Part shown: positions 53,641 to 63,147 of the stretch, one piece after another
How positions within the stretch are numbered: the first letter of the stretch is position 1
How the letters are laid out: each line of letters starts with the position of its first letter
Assembly (NCBI RefSeq): GCF_011806405.1
Contig: NZ_JAATOW010000011.1
Coordinates: 1-64,000 of the forward strand
Length of the DNA: 64,000 nt
Reading direction: 5' to 3'
Source of the DNA: Pseudooceanicola sp. HF7
Lineage (GTDB): Bacteria; Pseudomonadota; Alphaproteobacteria; Rhodobacterales; Rhodobacteraceae
The notes under the pieces: generated by a model
The model's input: only the letters and a program-made list of their open reading frames with translations
Database searches by the model: none
What the model was told of the DNA's origin: nothing
Translations under genes and position numbers: made by a program

Positions 53641-55947
53641 ATGACCGATCATCCCTCGGAGCGCCCCGACGGCGAACACTCTGCCACCCGACAGGATCGC
53701 GAGACGCCGTTTTATGACCATGCGACCGGGGGCTGGGGCTCGCTCAGGAGCGTGGCGCATATCTTTTCCGAGAAGCCCTCGGCTGTGGCTTTGAAGATTC
53801 TTGGCGATCTGAATAAGCCCAGGGGGGTAATGTGCAGCTCCTGCGCCTGGGCCAAGCCGGCGGAACCGGCGACCTTCGAGTTCTGCGAAAACGGGGCGAA
53901 GGCGACGCTTTGGGAACTCGACCGCAAGAAGGTCGGCGCTGAGTTCATGGCCGATCATACGGTTTCCGAGCTGAAGACATGGCATGATCACGACCTCGAG
54001 TCCTCGGGCCGTCTGACCGAACCGATGCGCTATGATACGGCGCGGGACCGCTATGTTGCTGTCAGCTGGGAGGAGGCCTTTGCTGGGATCGGCAAGGCCC
54101 TGCGCGCCATGGATCCCAAGGAGGCGGTGTTTTACGCCTCGGGGCATGCGGGGCTGGAGGCATCGTTCCTCTATGCGCTCTTCGCCCGCGCCATGGGGCA
54201 TCAGAACCTGCCGCAATCCTCAAACATGTGTCACGAGACCACCTCGGTGAACCTCAAGACCTTCATCGGCACGCCCGTCGGCACCTGCACGCTGGAGGAT
54301 TTCGAACATTGCGATGCGATCTTCTTCTTCGGGCAGAACACCGGCACGAACAGCCCGCGCTTCCTGCACCAGTTGAAGGCGGCCGTGAAGCGCGGCTGTC
54401 GCATCGTGACGTTCAACCCGCTGCGCGAGCGCGGTCTGGTGGAATTCATCGATCCGCAGGACCCGCTCCAGATGGTGACGGGCAAGTCGACGCAGATCTC
54501 GGAACGCTACTACCAGGTTAGGCCCGGCGGCGACATCGCGGTGCTGGCGGGCTTGATGAAATGCGTACTGGCGGCCGAGGACTCCGCGCCCGGCACCGTG
54601 CTTGACCATGACTTCATCGCGGCCGAGACCGAGGGCTTTGACGAGACCGTTTCGGCGGTGTGCGCCGCGTCCTGGGAGGAGATCGAGCAGCAGTCCGGCC
54701 TGACCCGCGCGATGATCGAGGAGGCGGCCGATATCTACCTATCTGCGGACCGGGCCATCGGCATCTACGGGATGGGGCTGACCCAGCACGTGAACGGGTG
54801 GCTAAACCTCGGGATGCTGTGCAACCTTCTGATGATGCGCGGAAACATGGGCAAGAAAGGCGCGGGGATCTCGCCGGTAAGGGGCCATTCCAACGTGCAG
54901 GGGCAGCGCACCGTGGGCATCGGTGAGAAGTCCGCGCACATGCCTGCGGACAAGCTGCGCACCCTTTTCGGGATCGAGGCGCCGACCGAAAACGGCCTGA
55001 ACGCGGTTCACGCCTGCGAGGGCGTGTTGGACGGATCGGTCAAGGCGATGGTCTCTCTGGGGGGCAACCTCATCCGCGCGCTCCCCGACCGGCAGCGGAT
55101 GGAGGAGGCCTGGCCCTCCCTGCCTCTCACCGTGCATATCGCAACGAAGCTCAACCGCTCGCATCTGGTTCCGGGACAAGAGAGCTACCTGCTGCCATGT
55201 CTTGGACGTACCGACGAAGACATCCAGGCCTCCGGTCCGCAGGTGGTGACGATGGAGGATTCACTCTCTCACGTCTCGGCCTCCGTCGGGCAGGCAAAGC
55301 CGCCGTCGCAGCACGTTCTGTCGGAAACCGCCATTGTCGCGCGCTTGGCCCAGGCGACGCTCGACCCGAACCCCAAGCTCGACTGGGACGGCTGGGTTGA
55401 GAATTACGACCGCATTCGCGATCTGATCGCGGCCTGCTTCCCCGGTGACTTCGCCAATTTCAATGAACGCATGTTCGAGCCGGGTGGGCTTTATCGCGGC
55501 AACCCGGTGCGCGACCGCAAGTGGGAGACCGAAAGCGGCAAGGCGCAGTTCACCGCCCCCACGACGTTGTCGGCCCTGGGGCAGGCCCCGGGCGCGCGGC
55601 AGATGACGCTGATCACGTTGCGCTCCAACGATCAGTTCAACACGACGATCTACGGATACTCGGACCGGCTGCGCGGTCTTGAAGGGTGTCGCATGGTGCT
55701 GCTGATGAACCGTGACGAGATCGCCCGTCTTGGTTTCGAGGAAGGGCAGGTGGTGTCCCTGTCCTGCGCCATCGACGACGGGGTGGCGCGGCGTGTCGAC
55801 GGGCTGACGGTGACCCCCTATGACCTGCCGCCGGGCTGCGTGGCGGGCTATTACCCGGAACTCAATCCGCTTATCCCCTTGGCCTACCACGAGAAGAACT
55901 CCGCCACACCCGCCTATAAGGGCACGCCGGTAGAAGTGCTGTCCTGA
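53641..55947 (+). CDS. FdhF/YdeP family molybdopterin oxidoreductase
   Basis: A 768-residue cytosolic molybdopterin guanine dinucleotide enzyme resembling E. coli YdeP, linked there to acid resistance. The N-terminal cluster region reads MCSSCAWAKPAEP (near 64-76) and FEFCENGAKA (near 79-88). The MGD-binding parts are SSNMCHETTSVNL (near 193-205), FFGQNTGTN, VRGHSNVQGQRTVG (near 417-430) and the C-terminal LRSNDQFNTTIYG (near 661). The substrate is unknown. A formate dehydrogenase role would need other subunits, and none is near. No clear ribosome-binding site is seen before the ATG. Confidence 0.88.
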   Translation: MTDHPSERPDGEHSATRQDRETPFYDHATGGWGSLRSVAHIFSEKPSAVALKILGDLNKPRGVMCSSCAWAKPAEPATFEFCENGAKATLWELDRKKVGAEFMADHTVSELKTWHDHDLESSGRLTEPMRYDTARDRYVAVSWEEAFAGIGKALRAMDPKEAVFYASGHAGLEASFLYALFARAMGHQNLPQSSNMCHETTSVNLKTFIGTPVGTCTLEDFEHCDAIFFFGQNTGTNSPRFLHQLKAAVKRGCRIVTFNPLRERGLVEFIDPQDPLQMVTGKSTQISERYYQVRPGGDIAVLAGLMKCVLAAEDSAPGTVLDHDFIAAETEGFDETVSAVCAASWEEIEQQSGLTRAMIEEAADIYLSADRAIGIYGMGLTQHVNGWLNLGMLCNLLMMRGNMGKKGAGISPVRGHSNVQGQRTVGIGEKSAHMPADKLRTLFGIEAPTENGLNAVHACEGVLDGSVKAMVSLGGNLIRALPDRQRMEEAWPSLPLTVHIATKLNRSHLVPGQESYLLPCLGRTDEDIQASGPQVVTMEDSLSHVSASVGQAKPPSQHVLSETAIVARLAQATLDPNPKLDWDGWVENYDRIRDLIAACFPGDFANFNERMFEPGGLYRGNPVRDRKWETESGKAQFTAPTTLSALGQAPGARQMTLITLRSNDQFNTTIYGYSDRLRGLEGCRMVLLMNRDEIARLGFEEGQVVSLSCAIDDGVARRVDGLTVTPYDLPPGCVAGYYPELNPLIPLAYHEKNSATPAYKGTPVEVLS

Positions 55948-56288
55948 CGGCGCGAGGAACGGGAGCCGACGCCGGAGCAGGTATCCCAGGCGCTGGTGGT
56001 GACCGGCGCTGAAACCAGCGTGTCAGGCAGAGGGGGCGGGCTTGTCGATGTGTGTGGCCTCATCTTATCTGGAGGAAGATTCCTGCCCGGAACGGAGCTG
56101 GGCATGAGGGCGATCGGATCGACGTTTGCGGCCAATTGAGGTCGCGACCAACTTCAGTCAAACGTGATGGCATTCACGTGGAGAGGTTTGGAGATTTGTG
56201 AAGCCGTGCTGAGGCGTTCTGTCAATTGACGCTTTCAAGGAAACCGTGGCCCGGCGTTTCGGTGCGGCAATCGGAAACGTGGACACGG
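55948..56288. other. Intergenic region
   Basis: About 340 bases between convergent genes. It is GC-rich at first, then mixed. No gene or clear terminator was recognised. Confidence 0.4.
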
Positions 56289-57185
56289 TCAGGATCGTGT
56301 GGGCCTGACCACGCCGTAGTCGCCGCAGAGGTCCGCGAGGACTGCGTGCAGAAGGGCGATGATTTCCGCACGCGGCGCCGCGGTCCTTTCGACGATGCCG
56401 ATCTGGCGGGTCACCTGCGGAACGCCAAAGGCCAGGCGCATGATGTTCAGATCTTCGGGTTCCTGCAGGGCAACATGCGGCACGACCGAGATGCCCAGAC
56501 CTTGCCGCACGCCCGTGACGATCGATCCGATGGTGTCGATTTCGGCCACGTCATTGGTGACGACGCCCAGACGGGACAGCTCCGTATCGATCAGGTTGGC
56601 CAGCGGCACGGCGCTTCGGAAACGGATATAGGGCCGCGTGTTCAACAATTCGATCGGGTCGCTCGCTTCCATGCCGCGCGGCACGATCAGCCAAAGCGGT
56701 TCACGCAGGAAGGGGCTCCAGCGCAAGGTGCTGGGAATCCCGAGGTGTTCCGCGACGATAGCAGCGTCCAGCCGTCCGCCGGCCACGTCCGCGATAAGGT
56801 TCGAGGACAAGGAAACTCGCAAGCTTGGCTTAAGGTCCGGATAGCTACCGCGCATCTGCACCATGGCGCGCGGCAGCAGGTTCAGCGCGCTTGAGCGGAC
56901 AGACCCCAGCATCAACGTCCCGGCGATCTGGTCGCCGCGCAGGCTGGCCTTGGCATCCTCGGCGCGGCGCAGGATATCCCCGGCCATTTCAATGACCTGG
57001 AGCCCTTCCGGCGTGATCCGGGGCGGTCGCTTGGTGCGGTCGAAGATGGTCACGCGCAGCTCATCTTCCAGCGCGTGCACCTGCTGGCTGACGGCCGAGG
57101 GTGTCAGGCCGACAACGTCTGCCGCCTGGGCGAAGGTGCCGTGGGATTGAATGGCCAGAAGGGTCTTGAGTTGCCGCGTGTCCAT
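56289..57185 (-). CDS. LysR family transcriptional regulator
   Basis: A 298-residue regulator. The N-terminal winged HTH reads QLKTLLAIQSHGTFAQAADVVGLTPSAVSQQVHALEDEL (residues 4-42), followed by the usual effector-binding domain with RSSALNLLPRAMVQM (near 96) and LRVSLSSNLIADVAGGRLD. It is divergent from the hydroxyacid dehydrogenase gene with a 188-base gap. By the usual pattern it probably regulates the catabolic cluster to its right in response to the cluster's substrate. Confidence 0.92.
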   Translation of the reverse strand: MDTRQLKTLLAIQSHGTFAQAADVVGLTPSAVSQQVHALEDELRVTIFDRTKRPPRITPEGLQVIEMAGDILRRAEDAKASLRGDQIAGTLMLGSVRSSALNLLPRAMVQMRGSYPDLKPSLRVSLSSNLIADVAGGRLDAAIVAEHLGIPSTLRWSPFLREPLWLIVPRGMEASDPIELLNTRPYIRFRSAVPLANLIDTELSRLGVVTNDVAEIDTIGSIVTGVRQGLGISVVPHVALQEPEDLNIMRLAFGVPQVTRQIGIVERTAAPRAEIIALLHAVLADLCGDYGVVRPTRS

Positions 57186-57373
57186 GGTCTGATCCAGTTT
57201 TCCTAAATCTAATAACCAGAATTACGCGCTTTTGTGAAGCCATTCTTGGCGTTACGATATCCACCCAAGGAGGACACCCATAGCCGGTTCGGGAGACCGC
57301 TGTGGGCCAATTGAAAAACAGAGACACGAAATGGCGCGCCCCGAGGCTTCGGGACGCTATGGAGACATGTGCG

Positions 57374-58384
57374 ATGAGCAAGACAATCCTGGTAACGGGA
57401 CCCGACCTTGATCCGTCCGCCGCCCAGCTGGTGGCGGACCGCGGTTACCAGACGGTGCATACCCCGCCCTATGCCGACAGCGCGGTGATTTCCGACTATC
57501 TCCAGCAGACCGGCGCCGAGGGGATCGTATCGCGCATGGGCCGCCTGGACGCCGCCGTCATGGACGCGGCGCCGCAGCTCAAGGTGATTTCGAAGCACGG
57601 TGTCGGGGTTGATAATATCGACATCCAGGCCGCTGCCGATCGGGGCATCCCGGTGCTGGTCGCGACCGGAGCCAACGCCGTGTCCGTGGCCGAGCATGCC
57701 ATCGCGCTGCTGCTGGCGACGGTCAAGCGTATCCTGCCACTGGATGCTGGCCTGCGGGCCGGGCGGTGGGAAAAGCCGGGCTTTTCCGGGCATGAGATTG
57801 CCGATTCGACCATGGGCCTGATGGGCATGGGCGCGATTGCACAGGCGACGGGCCGCATGGCCAAGGGGCTGGGGCTGCACCTGCTGGGCTATGACCCATA
57901 TGCCCCCGACAATGCCTTTGAAGAGCTGGGCGTCACCCGCTGCGAGACGGTCGAGGACCTCTTGGCCGGCTCCGACATCCTGTCGCTGCATTGCCCGCTG
58001 ACCGAACAGACGCGCGGCCTTCTGAACGCCGAAAGTATCGCGAAGATGCCGAAAGGCGCCTACGTGATCAACACCGCCCGTGGCGGGCTGATCGACGAGG
58101 AGGCGCTGGTCGCCGCGATCCAGAGCGGACATCTTGCAGGCGCGGGCCTCGACACTTTCGCGGTCGAGCCGCCCGCCGCCGACCATCCGTTTTTCGCCGT
58201 GCCGGAAATCGTGCTGACCCCGCATATCGGCGGCGTCACCCGTCAGGCCGGGGCGCGTGTCGGCGTCGATGCGGTGCGCGGGATCTTCCAGATCCTGGAC
58301 GGCAAACCCGTCGCCCCCGAACGCATCATCAACCGAAAATTGCTGGCCGCCGCACAGTCCGAGCCGGCCAATATGGAGAAATGA
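57374..58384 (+). CDS. D-2-hydroxyacid dehydrogenase (phosphoglycerate dehydrogenase-like)
   Basis: A 336-residue NAD(P)-dependent oxidoreductase. It has VSKHGVGVDNID (near 74-85), a nucleotide-binding MGLMGMGAIAQATGRMA region (near 152), the catalytic Arg in NTARGGLIDEEAL (near 233), a Glu in FAVEPPAAD (near 263) and His in LTPHIGGVT (near 282). The substrate is a D-2-hydroxy acid that cannot be named. The first gene of the cluster; the start at 57374 follows GGAGAC, with two upstream in-frame starts (57302, 57359) less likely. It overlaps the start of the next gene. Confidence 0.9.
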   Translation: MSKTILVTGPDLDPSAAQLVADRGYQTVHTPPYADSAVISDYLQQTGAEGIVSRMGRLDAAVMDAAPQLKVISKHGVGVDNIDIQAAADRGIPVLVATGANAVSVAEHAIALLLATVKRILPLDAGLRAGRWEKPGFSGHEIADSTMGLMGMGAIAQATGRMAKGLGLHLLGYDPYAPDNAFEELGVTRCETVEDLLAGSDILSLHCPLTEQTRGLLNAESIAKMPKGAYVINTARGGLIDEEALVAAIQSGHLAGAGLDTFAVEPPAADHPFFAVPEIVLTPHIGGVTRQAGARVGVDAVRGIFQILDGKPVAPERIINRKLLAAAQSEPANMEK

Positions 58385-58386
58385 CC

Positions 58387-59067
58387 ATGACCACCGGGTT
58401 CCGTATCCTCAAACGCGACCGCGTCGCTGATCCTGAGATCGTCGCCGAGTTCGCCAAGCTGCCCGTCGCCAACGTCTCTGACAGCATGTCGCGCATGACC
58501 GCTGCCGGTTCGCGCCTGCGCCCGATGCACACATCCGGCGGCATGGCGGGCGTTGCGCTCACCGTAAAGGCGCGTCCCGGCGACAACCTGATGCTGCACG
58601 CGGCCATCGATCGGGCGGTGCCCGGCGACGTGATCGTCGTCGATGCGGGCGGGGCGCTGGACAACGCGCTTATGGGCGAGCTGATGCTGGCCTATGCGAT
58701 CAAGAAGGGCGTCGTCGGTTTCGTCATTGACGGCGCGATCCGCGACCTCGACAATTTCCGCGAAACCAACCTGCCCACCTGGGCGGCGGGCGTCACCCAT
58801 CGCGGCCCCTACAAGGACGGCCCCGGAGAGGTGAACGTGCCCATCGCAATCGACGGCATGGTGATCAACCCCGGCGATATCGTCATCGGCGACAGCGACG
58901 GTGTGCTCTGCGTGCCGATTGACGGAGCCGAGACGATCCTGAAAGCTACTCAGGACAAGTCTGCGAAAGAAATTAAACAAATGGCAGACATCGAAGCCGG
59001 CACAAACGACCGGACCTGGGTCGACCGCGCCCTGAAAGAGCGTGGCTGTGCCCTGCCCGAAGACTGA
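58387..59067 (+). CDS. RraA / 4-hydroxy-4-methyl-2-oxoglutarate aldolase-like protein
   Basis: A 226-residue protein of the RraA-like/HMG-aldolase family. The metal and substrate site reads GDVIVVDAGGALDNALMGELM (near 80-100), then VIDGAIRDLD (near 116-125). Relatives cleave or decarboxylate 4-hydroxy-2-oxo acids, while some (RraA) only bind RNase E. The setting with a TTT importer and oxidoreductase favours the enzyme role. The ATG at 58387 has GGAG eight bases before; the ATGA-overlapping ATG at 58381 is a close alternative. It is translated with the preceding gene. Confidence 0.85.
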   Translation: MTTGFRILKRDRVADPEIVAEFAKLPVANVSDSMSRMTAAGSRLRPMHTSGGMAGVALTVKARPGDNLMLHAAIDRAVPGDVIVVDAGGALDNALMGELMLAYAIKKGVVGFVIDGAIRDLDNFRETNLPTWAAGVTHRGPYKDGPGEVNVPIAIDGMVINPGDIVIGDSDGVLCVPIDGAETILKATQDKSAKEIKQMADIEAGTNDRTWVDRALKERGCALPED

Positions 59068-59094
59068 AATACCCGCATGAAACGGAGGAGTAAC

Positions 59095-60048
59095 ATGCTT
59101 AATATCTTCAAGAAAACCGCCATCGCAGGTGCGATGATCCTGTCCGCAGGGGCGGCGCTGGCCGAGTATCCCGAAAAGCCCATCCAGGTGATCGTCGGGT
59201 ATTCTGCCGGCGGCGGCACCGATGTCATGGCGCGCACCGCCGCGCCCTTCATCGAGAAGTACCTTGGCGACGGCGCAAGCCTTGTCGTCAAGAACATGCC
59301 CGGTGCCTCCGGCCAGATCGGCGTCACCGAGGCGGCCAATGCCGACCCGGATGGCTACACCCTGGGCACCTTCAACCTGCCGGGCATGATGGCGCGTACC
59401 ATCGACCGCGAGGCGGAGTACGACCGCGACAGCTTTACCTACCTGGCCAACGTGGTGAACGATCCCAACGTCATCGTGACCTCCAAGGCCAGCGGGCTGG
59501 ATACGCTGGACAAGCTTCTGGAAGAGGCCAAGGCCAATCCCCTGGCGATCACCGTCGGCATGTCGAGCCTGGGTGGCGATGACCACTTCGCGCTGATCAA
59601 GCTTGAGAAGGCGACCGATACGGAGTTCACCATCGTCCCGTTCAAGGGTTCTGCACCGGCACGTACCGCGCTGCTTGGCGGCCATGTCGCCATGGGTATC
59701 CTGAACATCTCGGAAGTGGCGGAATTCCAGGACCAGCTGAACGTCCTGGGCGTCGCCACCAATGAGCGTTCGCAATTCGCTCCCGACCTGCCGACCTTCA
59801 AGGAGCAGGGCCTTGACCTGGTGAACGGCTCCATGCGTGGCTTCATCGCGCCTGCCGGCCTGCCTGAAGACGTGCAAGCCAAGCTGATCGAGGCCTTCTC
59901 GCAGCTGTCTGACGATCAGGAATTCCTTGACGCCATGGCCGCGACCGCCAACCCGGTCGAAGTTGTGACCGGCGAGGAGTTCAAGCAGCTCACGTCCGAT
60001 CTCTATGACCTCGCCAACGGCGTGTGGCAAACCACGCCCTGGAACTGA
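59095..60048 (+). CDS. tctC: Tripartite tricarboxylate transporter substrate-binding protein
   Basis: Periplasmic receptor (Bug family) of the TctCBA importer. 317 residues with a signal peptide (residues 1-22, ALA-E cleavage). Family features are YPEKPIQVIVGYSAGGGTDVMAR (near 24-46), NMPGASGQIGVTEAANADPDGYTLG and MSSLGGDDHF. The ATG at 59095 has GGAGGAG five bases upstream. A hairpin follows at 60058-60087. A very similar protein is encoded at 63144, so this receptor is duplicated in the cluster. Confidence 0.93.
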   Translation: MLNIFKKTAIAGAMILSAGAALAEYPEKPIQVIVGYSAGGGTDVMARTAAPFIEKYLGDGASLVVKNMPGASGQIGVTEAANADPDGYTLGTFNLPGMMARTIDREAEYDRDSFTYLANVVNDPNVIVTSKASGLDTLDKLLEEAKANPLAITVGMSSLGGDDHFALIKLEKATDTEFTIVPFKGSAPARTALLGGHVAMGILNISEVAEFQDQLNVLGVATNERSQFAPDLPTFKEQGLDLVNGSMRGFIAPAGLPEDVQAKLIEAFSQLSDDQEFLDAMAATANPVEVVTGEEFKQLTSDLYDLANGVWQTTPWN

Positions 60049-60057
60049 GGCCAACAC

Positions 60058-60087
60058 GCGTGAGGGGGGAGTCTTCCTCCCTCACGC
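60058..60087 (+). terminator. Intercistronic hairpin between tctC and tctB
   Basis: GCGTGAGG and CCTCACGC pair around a G/C-rich loop with no T-tract. It could attenuate or stabilise tctC mRNA, which would fit the higher need for the receptor than for the membrane subunits. Confidence 0.5.
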
Positions 60088-60148
60088 TGCCCAGTCCCTG
60101 AGGGCATCGCCCCTCAGACATCTCATCCCTCATACCGAAGGCAATCTC

Positions 60149-60610
60149 ATGACCGAGAGCCGTAAATCCCGCCTGACAAGGCCCGAGACCCTGACTGCGG
60201 TCGGAATCATCTTGGTCGCTGCCGGGTTCCTTGTTCCCACCTATGATCTGCGCGCGATTTCCGCGCTGCTGCCTGCCGCCATGCTGATCGGCCTGATCGT
60301 GCTGTCGGTGATCCTGTTGCTTGCCGATCAGCGCAAGGCCAGCGCCGGCGAAGACGCCGAGCCCATGACCAAAGCGCCCAAGCGGGTGATTGGGGCCTTC
60401 CTGATGATCGTCAGCTACGCGCTAGCCTGCGATTTCGTCGGCTTCTACGTCAGCACCGCAATTACGATCCCGCTGGTCGCCTGGACCTTCGGCTATCGCA
60501 GCCCATTGGGCCTGCTGCTCGCGACCGTGATCGTCGTCGGCACCATCTGGGCGATCTTCGATTACGGGATGTCTCAGGACTTCCCCACTGGCCGTTTCTG
60601 GGGGCGTTGA
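60149..60610 (+). CDS. tctB: Tripartite tricarboxylate transporter small membrane subunit
   Basis: A 153-residue membrane protein with four hydrophobic segments (about 17-37, 44-61, 82-102, 112-140), the TctB pattern. The family is poorly conserved, so the assignment rests on size, topology and position between tctC and tctA. The ATG at 60149 follows GAAGGCAATCTC. It is close to tctA (three-base gap). Confidence 0.85.
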   Translation: MTESRKSRLTRPETLTAVGIILVAAGFLVPTYDLRAISALLPAAMLIGLIVLSVILLLADQRKASAGEDAEPMTKAPKRVIGAFLMIVSYALACDFVGFYVSTAITIPLVAWTFGYRSPLGLLLATVIVVGTIWAIFDYGMSQDFPTGRFWGR

Positions 60611-60613
60611 ACC

Positions 60614-62110
60614 ATGTATTCTGATCTTCTCCATGCCCTGCCGGATGTCTTCGCCTGGACGAACTTTGCTGCTGTCGTGATCGGCGTGATCGCGGGCATC
60701 GTCGTCGGCGCCATGCCGGGCCTCTCGGCCACCATGGCGATCTCCGTCCTTGTTCCCTTCACCTTCGGGCTTGAGCCGCTTGTTGCGCTTGGCCTGATGG
60801 CGGGCATCTATAACGGTGCGATGTACGGCGGCGCCATTCCCGCCGTGCTTCTGCGCATCCCCGGCACGCCTGCCGCCGTCGCCACCACCTTTGACGGCTA
60901 CCCGATGGCCCAGAAGGGCGAGGGCGGTTTCGCCCTGCAGGTCGCGGTCGTGTCCTCCTCCATCGGCGGTATCGCCTCGGCCTTTGCGCTGATGCTGCTG
61001 GCGCCGCCGCTGTCCAAGGTGACCCTGCTGTTCGGCCCGTCCGAGGTGTTCTGGGTTGCGGTCTTCGGCCTAGCCTCGATCATCTTCCTACTGGGCGGCA
61101 ACCCGATCAAAGGCCTGATCTCGGCCTGTTTCGGGGTCTTCGTGTCGGTGATCGGCTCTGACCCGATCTATGGCAACGACCGCTTCACCTTTGGCCAGCT
61201 CGAAATGCTCGACGGCATCAACATCGTGATCCTGCTGGTCGGCCTTTATGCGCTGCCGCCGGTGATCGACCTGCTGGAAACGCCGCTCAAGACCGATGGT
61301 GTCAACAGCTCCAAGCTGGGGACCGAGCCGATCTGGAAGGCGCTGCCGCGTATGAAGTACTGGAAGACCTGGCTGCGCGGCTCTCTCCTTGGTATCTGGA
61401 TCGGTATCCTGCCCGGCGCGGGCGGCTCCATGGCGGCCTTCATGTCCTACAACGAGGCGCGCCGCACCTCGAAGAACCCCGAGAAATGGGGCGAGGGCGA
61501 ACCCGAGGGCGTTGCCGCCGCCGAGGTCGCCAACAACGCCGACACCGCATCGGCGCTGATCCCCGCGCTGACGCTGGGCATCCCGGGCACCGCCGTTGCG
61601 GCGGTCATGCTGGGCGGCCTGCTGGTGCATGGCCTGCAACCGGGGCCGATGCTGTTCCGCGACAACCCGGACATCGTCTTCGGCTTCATGTGGCAGTTCC
61701 TGTTCGGCGCGATCCTTCTGGTACTGCTGGGCGGCTCGCTGGCAACCAACAGCTTCGCCCGCCTGCTGAACCTGCCGCGGCCGCTTCTGGGGTCGGTGAT
61801 CATCGTGCTCATGCTGATCGGCGTCTATTCGATCCATGGCCGCATGTTCGACGTCTACCTGATGCTTGGCTTCGGTGCGATCGGCTGGGTAATGGACAGG
61901 CTCAAGTTCCCGCTTCCCCCCGTCGTGCTGGGCCTGATCTTGGGCGGTTTCGCGGAAGAGAACCTGCGCCTTGCGCTGCGGATCGGACGCGGTGATCCGA
62001 TGGTGCTGTTCCAGAACACCACCAGCCTGATCCTCGTGGCGCTGACCGTCGCCGTGGTTGTCGGCCCGACGCTGAAGAAGCGTTTCATCGACAGCCGCAA
62101 GAAAGCGTGA
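60614..62110 (+). CDS. tctA: Tripartite tricarboxylate transporter large membrane subunit
   Basis: The 498-residue inner-membrane channel subunit with about eleven hydrophobic segments. Hallmarks are GAMPGLSATMAISVLVPFTF (near 32-51), IYNGAMYGGAIPAVLLRIPGTPAA (near 65-88) and a second-half repeat, GILPGAGGSMAAFMSYNEARR (near 261-281). With TctB and TctC it forms a secondary, proton-motive-force-driven importer for an organic acid. It overlaps the next gene by four bases. Confidence 0.95.
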   Translation: MYSDLLHALPDVFAWTNFAAVVIGVIAGIVVGAMPGLSATMAISVLVPFTFGLEPLVALGLMAGIYNGAMYGGAIPAVLLRIPGTPAAVATTFDGYPMAQKGEGGFALQVAVVSSSIGGIASAFALMLLAPPLSKVTLLFGPSEVFWVAVFGLASIIFLLGGNPIKGLISACFGVFVSVIGSDPIYGNDRFTFGQLEMLDGINIVILLVGLYALPPVIDLLETPLKTDGVNSSKLGTEPIWKALPRMKYWKTWLRGSLLGIWIGILPGAGGSMAAFMSYNEARRTSKNPEKWGEGEPEGVAAAEVANNADTASALIPALTLGIPGTAVAAVMLGGLLVHGLQPGPMLFRDNPDIVFGFMWQFLFGAILLVLLGGSLATNSFARLLNLPRPLLGSVIIVLMLIGVYSIHGRMFDVYLMLGFGAIGWVMDRLKFPLPPVVLGLILGGFAEENLRLALRIGRGDPMVLFQNTTSLILVALTVAVVVGPTLKKRFIDSRKKA

Positions 62111-63147
62111 TCGCGAGTCCGCATCATAAGGTCCGCGAGGATTGGCTGGCCCTGGGGCAGGAGGAGACTCTTGCCCCGGAGCAGCCGATCTTCGACTGCC
62201 ATCACCACCTCTGGGACCGGCCCGAAGGGTGCTACCGGGCCAAGGAGCTGATGGCGGATGTTGGCGCGGGCCATGACGTGCTGGCGAGCCTTTATGTTCA
62301 ATGCCGCACCGGCTATCGCGACCACGGCCCCGAAAGCTTGCGCCCGGTGGGCGAGGTCGAAACCGTGCTGGACTGGACGCGCGGGCAGGATCGGTTTCCG
62401 GCGGGCATCGTCGCCATGGCGGACCTGCAACTGGGCGACGCCGTGCGCCCGGTGCTCGACTCGCTGACCGAGGCGGGGCAGGGCAGGGTGGTCGGGATCC
62501 GCAACACCACCGCCTGGCACACAGATCCGGCCGTGCGCTCCAATCCCAACCCTCCTCCTGCTGGCCTTTTGCAGACAAGCGCCTTTATCGACGGCGCCCG
62601 GGCGCTGGCCACCTATGGTCTGACGCTCGACGTCTGGGCCTACCAGACGCAACTGGACGAGGTCCGCGCCCTGGCCGAGGCCGTGCCGGAGCTGACCGTC
62701 ATCGTCGACCACTGCGGCGGCCCGCTTGGCGTTGGCCCGCACGACCGCTTCGACACAGAGAATTTCCGCGCCTGGCGCGACGCGCTGGCCCCTGTCGCCG
62801 CGCTGCCCAACACGCGCATCAAGATCGGTGGCTTCGGCCTGGGCGTCTTTGGCTGGCGCTACGCAGACGCGGCGCTGCCACCGCATTCCGAGACACTGGC
62901 GCAGGATTGGCGCCCTTGGGTCGAGACATGTCTCGACCTCTTCGGGCCGAACCGCGCCATGTTCGAAAGCAACTTCCCCGTGGACAAGGGGCAGGTCGGC
63001 TATCGGACGCTGTGGAACGCTTTCAAGTGCCTTGCCGCTCGGCTGAGCCGGGGCGAACGCGATGACCTGTTCTGGCGCAGCGCGGCGCGGACCTACGGCA
63101 TCGGCGACCAGATTTTCGCACATGACACTGGGAGGATACCGTCATGA
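62107..63147 (+). CDS. Amidohydrolase family protein (2-pyrone-dicarboxylate lactonase-like)
   Basis: A 346-residue TIM-barrel metal-dependent hydrolase of the amidohydrolase_2 family. The metal motif is FDCHHHLWD (near 28-36). Further sites are VGIRNTTAW, IVDHCGGPLG (near 198-207) and the C-terminal catalytic Asp in FESNFPVDKG (near 286-295). It starts with GTG inside the tctA stop (GTGA) and overlaps the next gene by four bases, so it belongs to the operon. The family includes lactonases and decarboxylases of ring-cleavage products; the substrate is unknown. Confidence 0.85.
   Translation: MIASPHHKVREDWLALGQEETLAPEQPIFDCHHHLWDRPEGCYRAKELMADVGAGHDVLASLYVQCRTGYRDHGPESLRPVGEVETVLDWTRGQDRFPAGIVAMADLQLGDAVRPVLDSLTEAGQGRVVGIRNTTAWHTDPAVRSNPNPPPAGLLQTSAFIDGARALATYGLTLDVWAYQTQLDEVRALAEAVPELTVIVDHCGGPLGVGPHDRFDTENFRAWRDALAPVAALPNTRIKIGGFGLGVFGWRYADAALPPHSETLAQDWRPWVETCLDLFGPNRAMFESNFPVDKGQVGYRTLWNAFKCLAARLSRGERDDLFWRSAARTYGIGDQIFAHDTGRIPS

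Noticed and set aside
57302-57373. Longer N-terminus for the hydroxyacid dehydrogenase
   Set aside because: Family similarity begins at 57374, which has a ribosome-binding site; the extension is Arg-rich and unlike the family.
58243-60057. 604-residue minus-strand frame across the RraA-like and tctC genes
   Set aside because: It spans two well-supported plus-strand genes and their gap, and reads as typical antisense noise.
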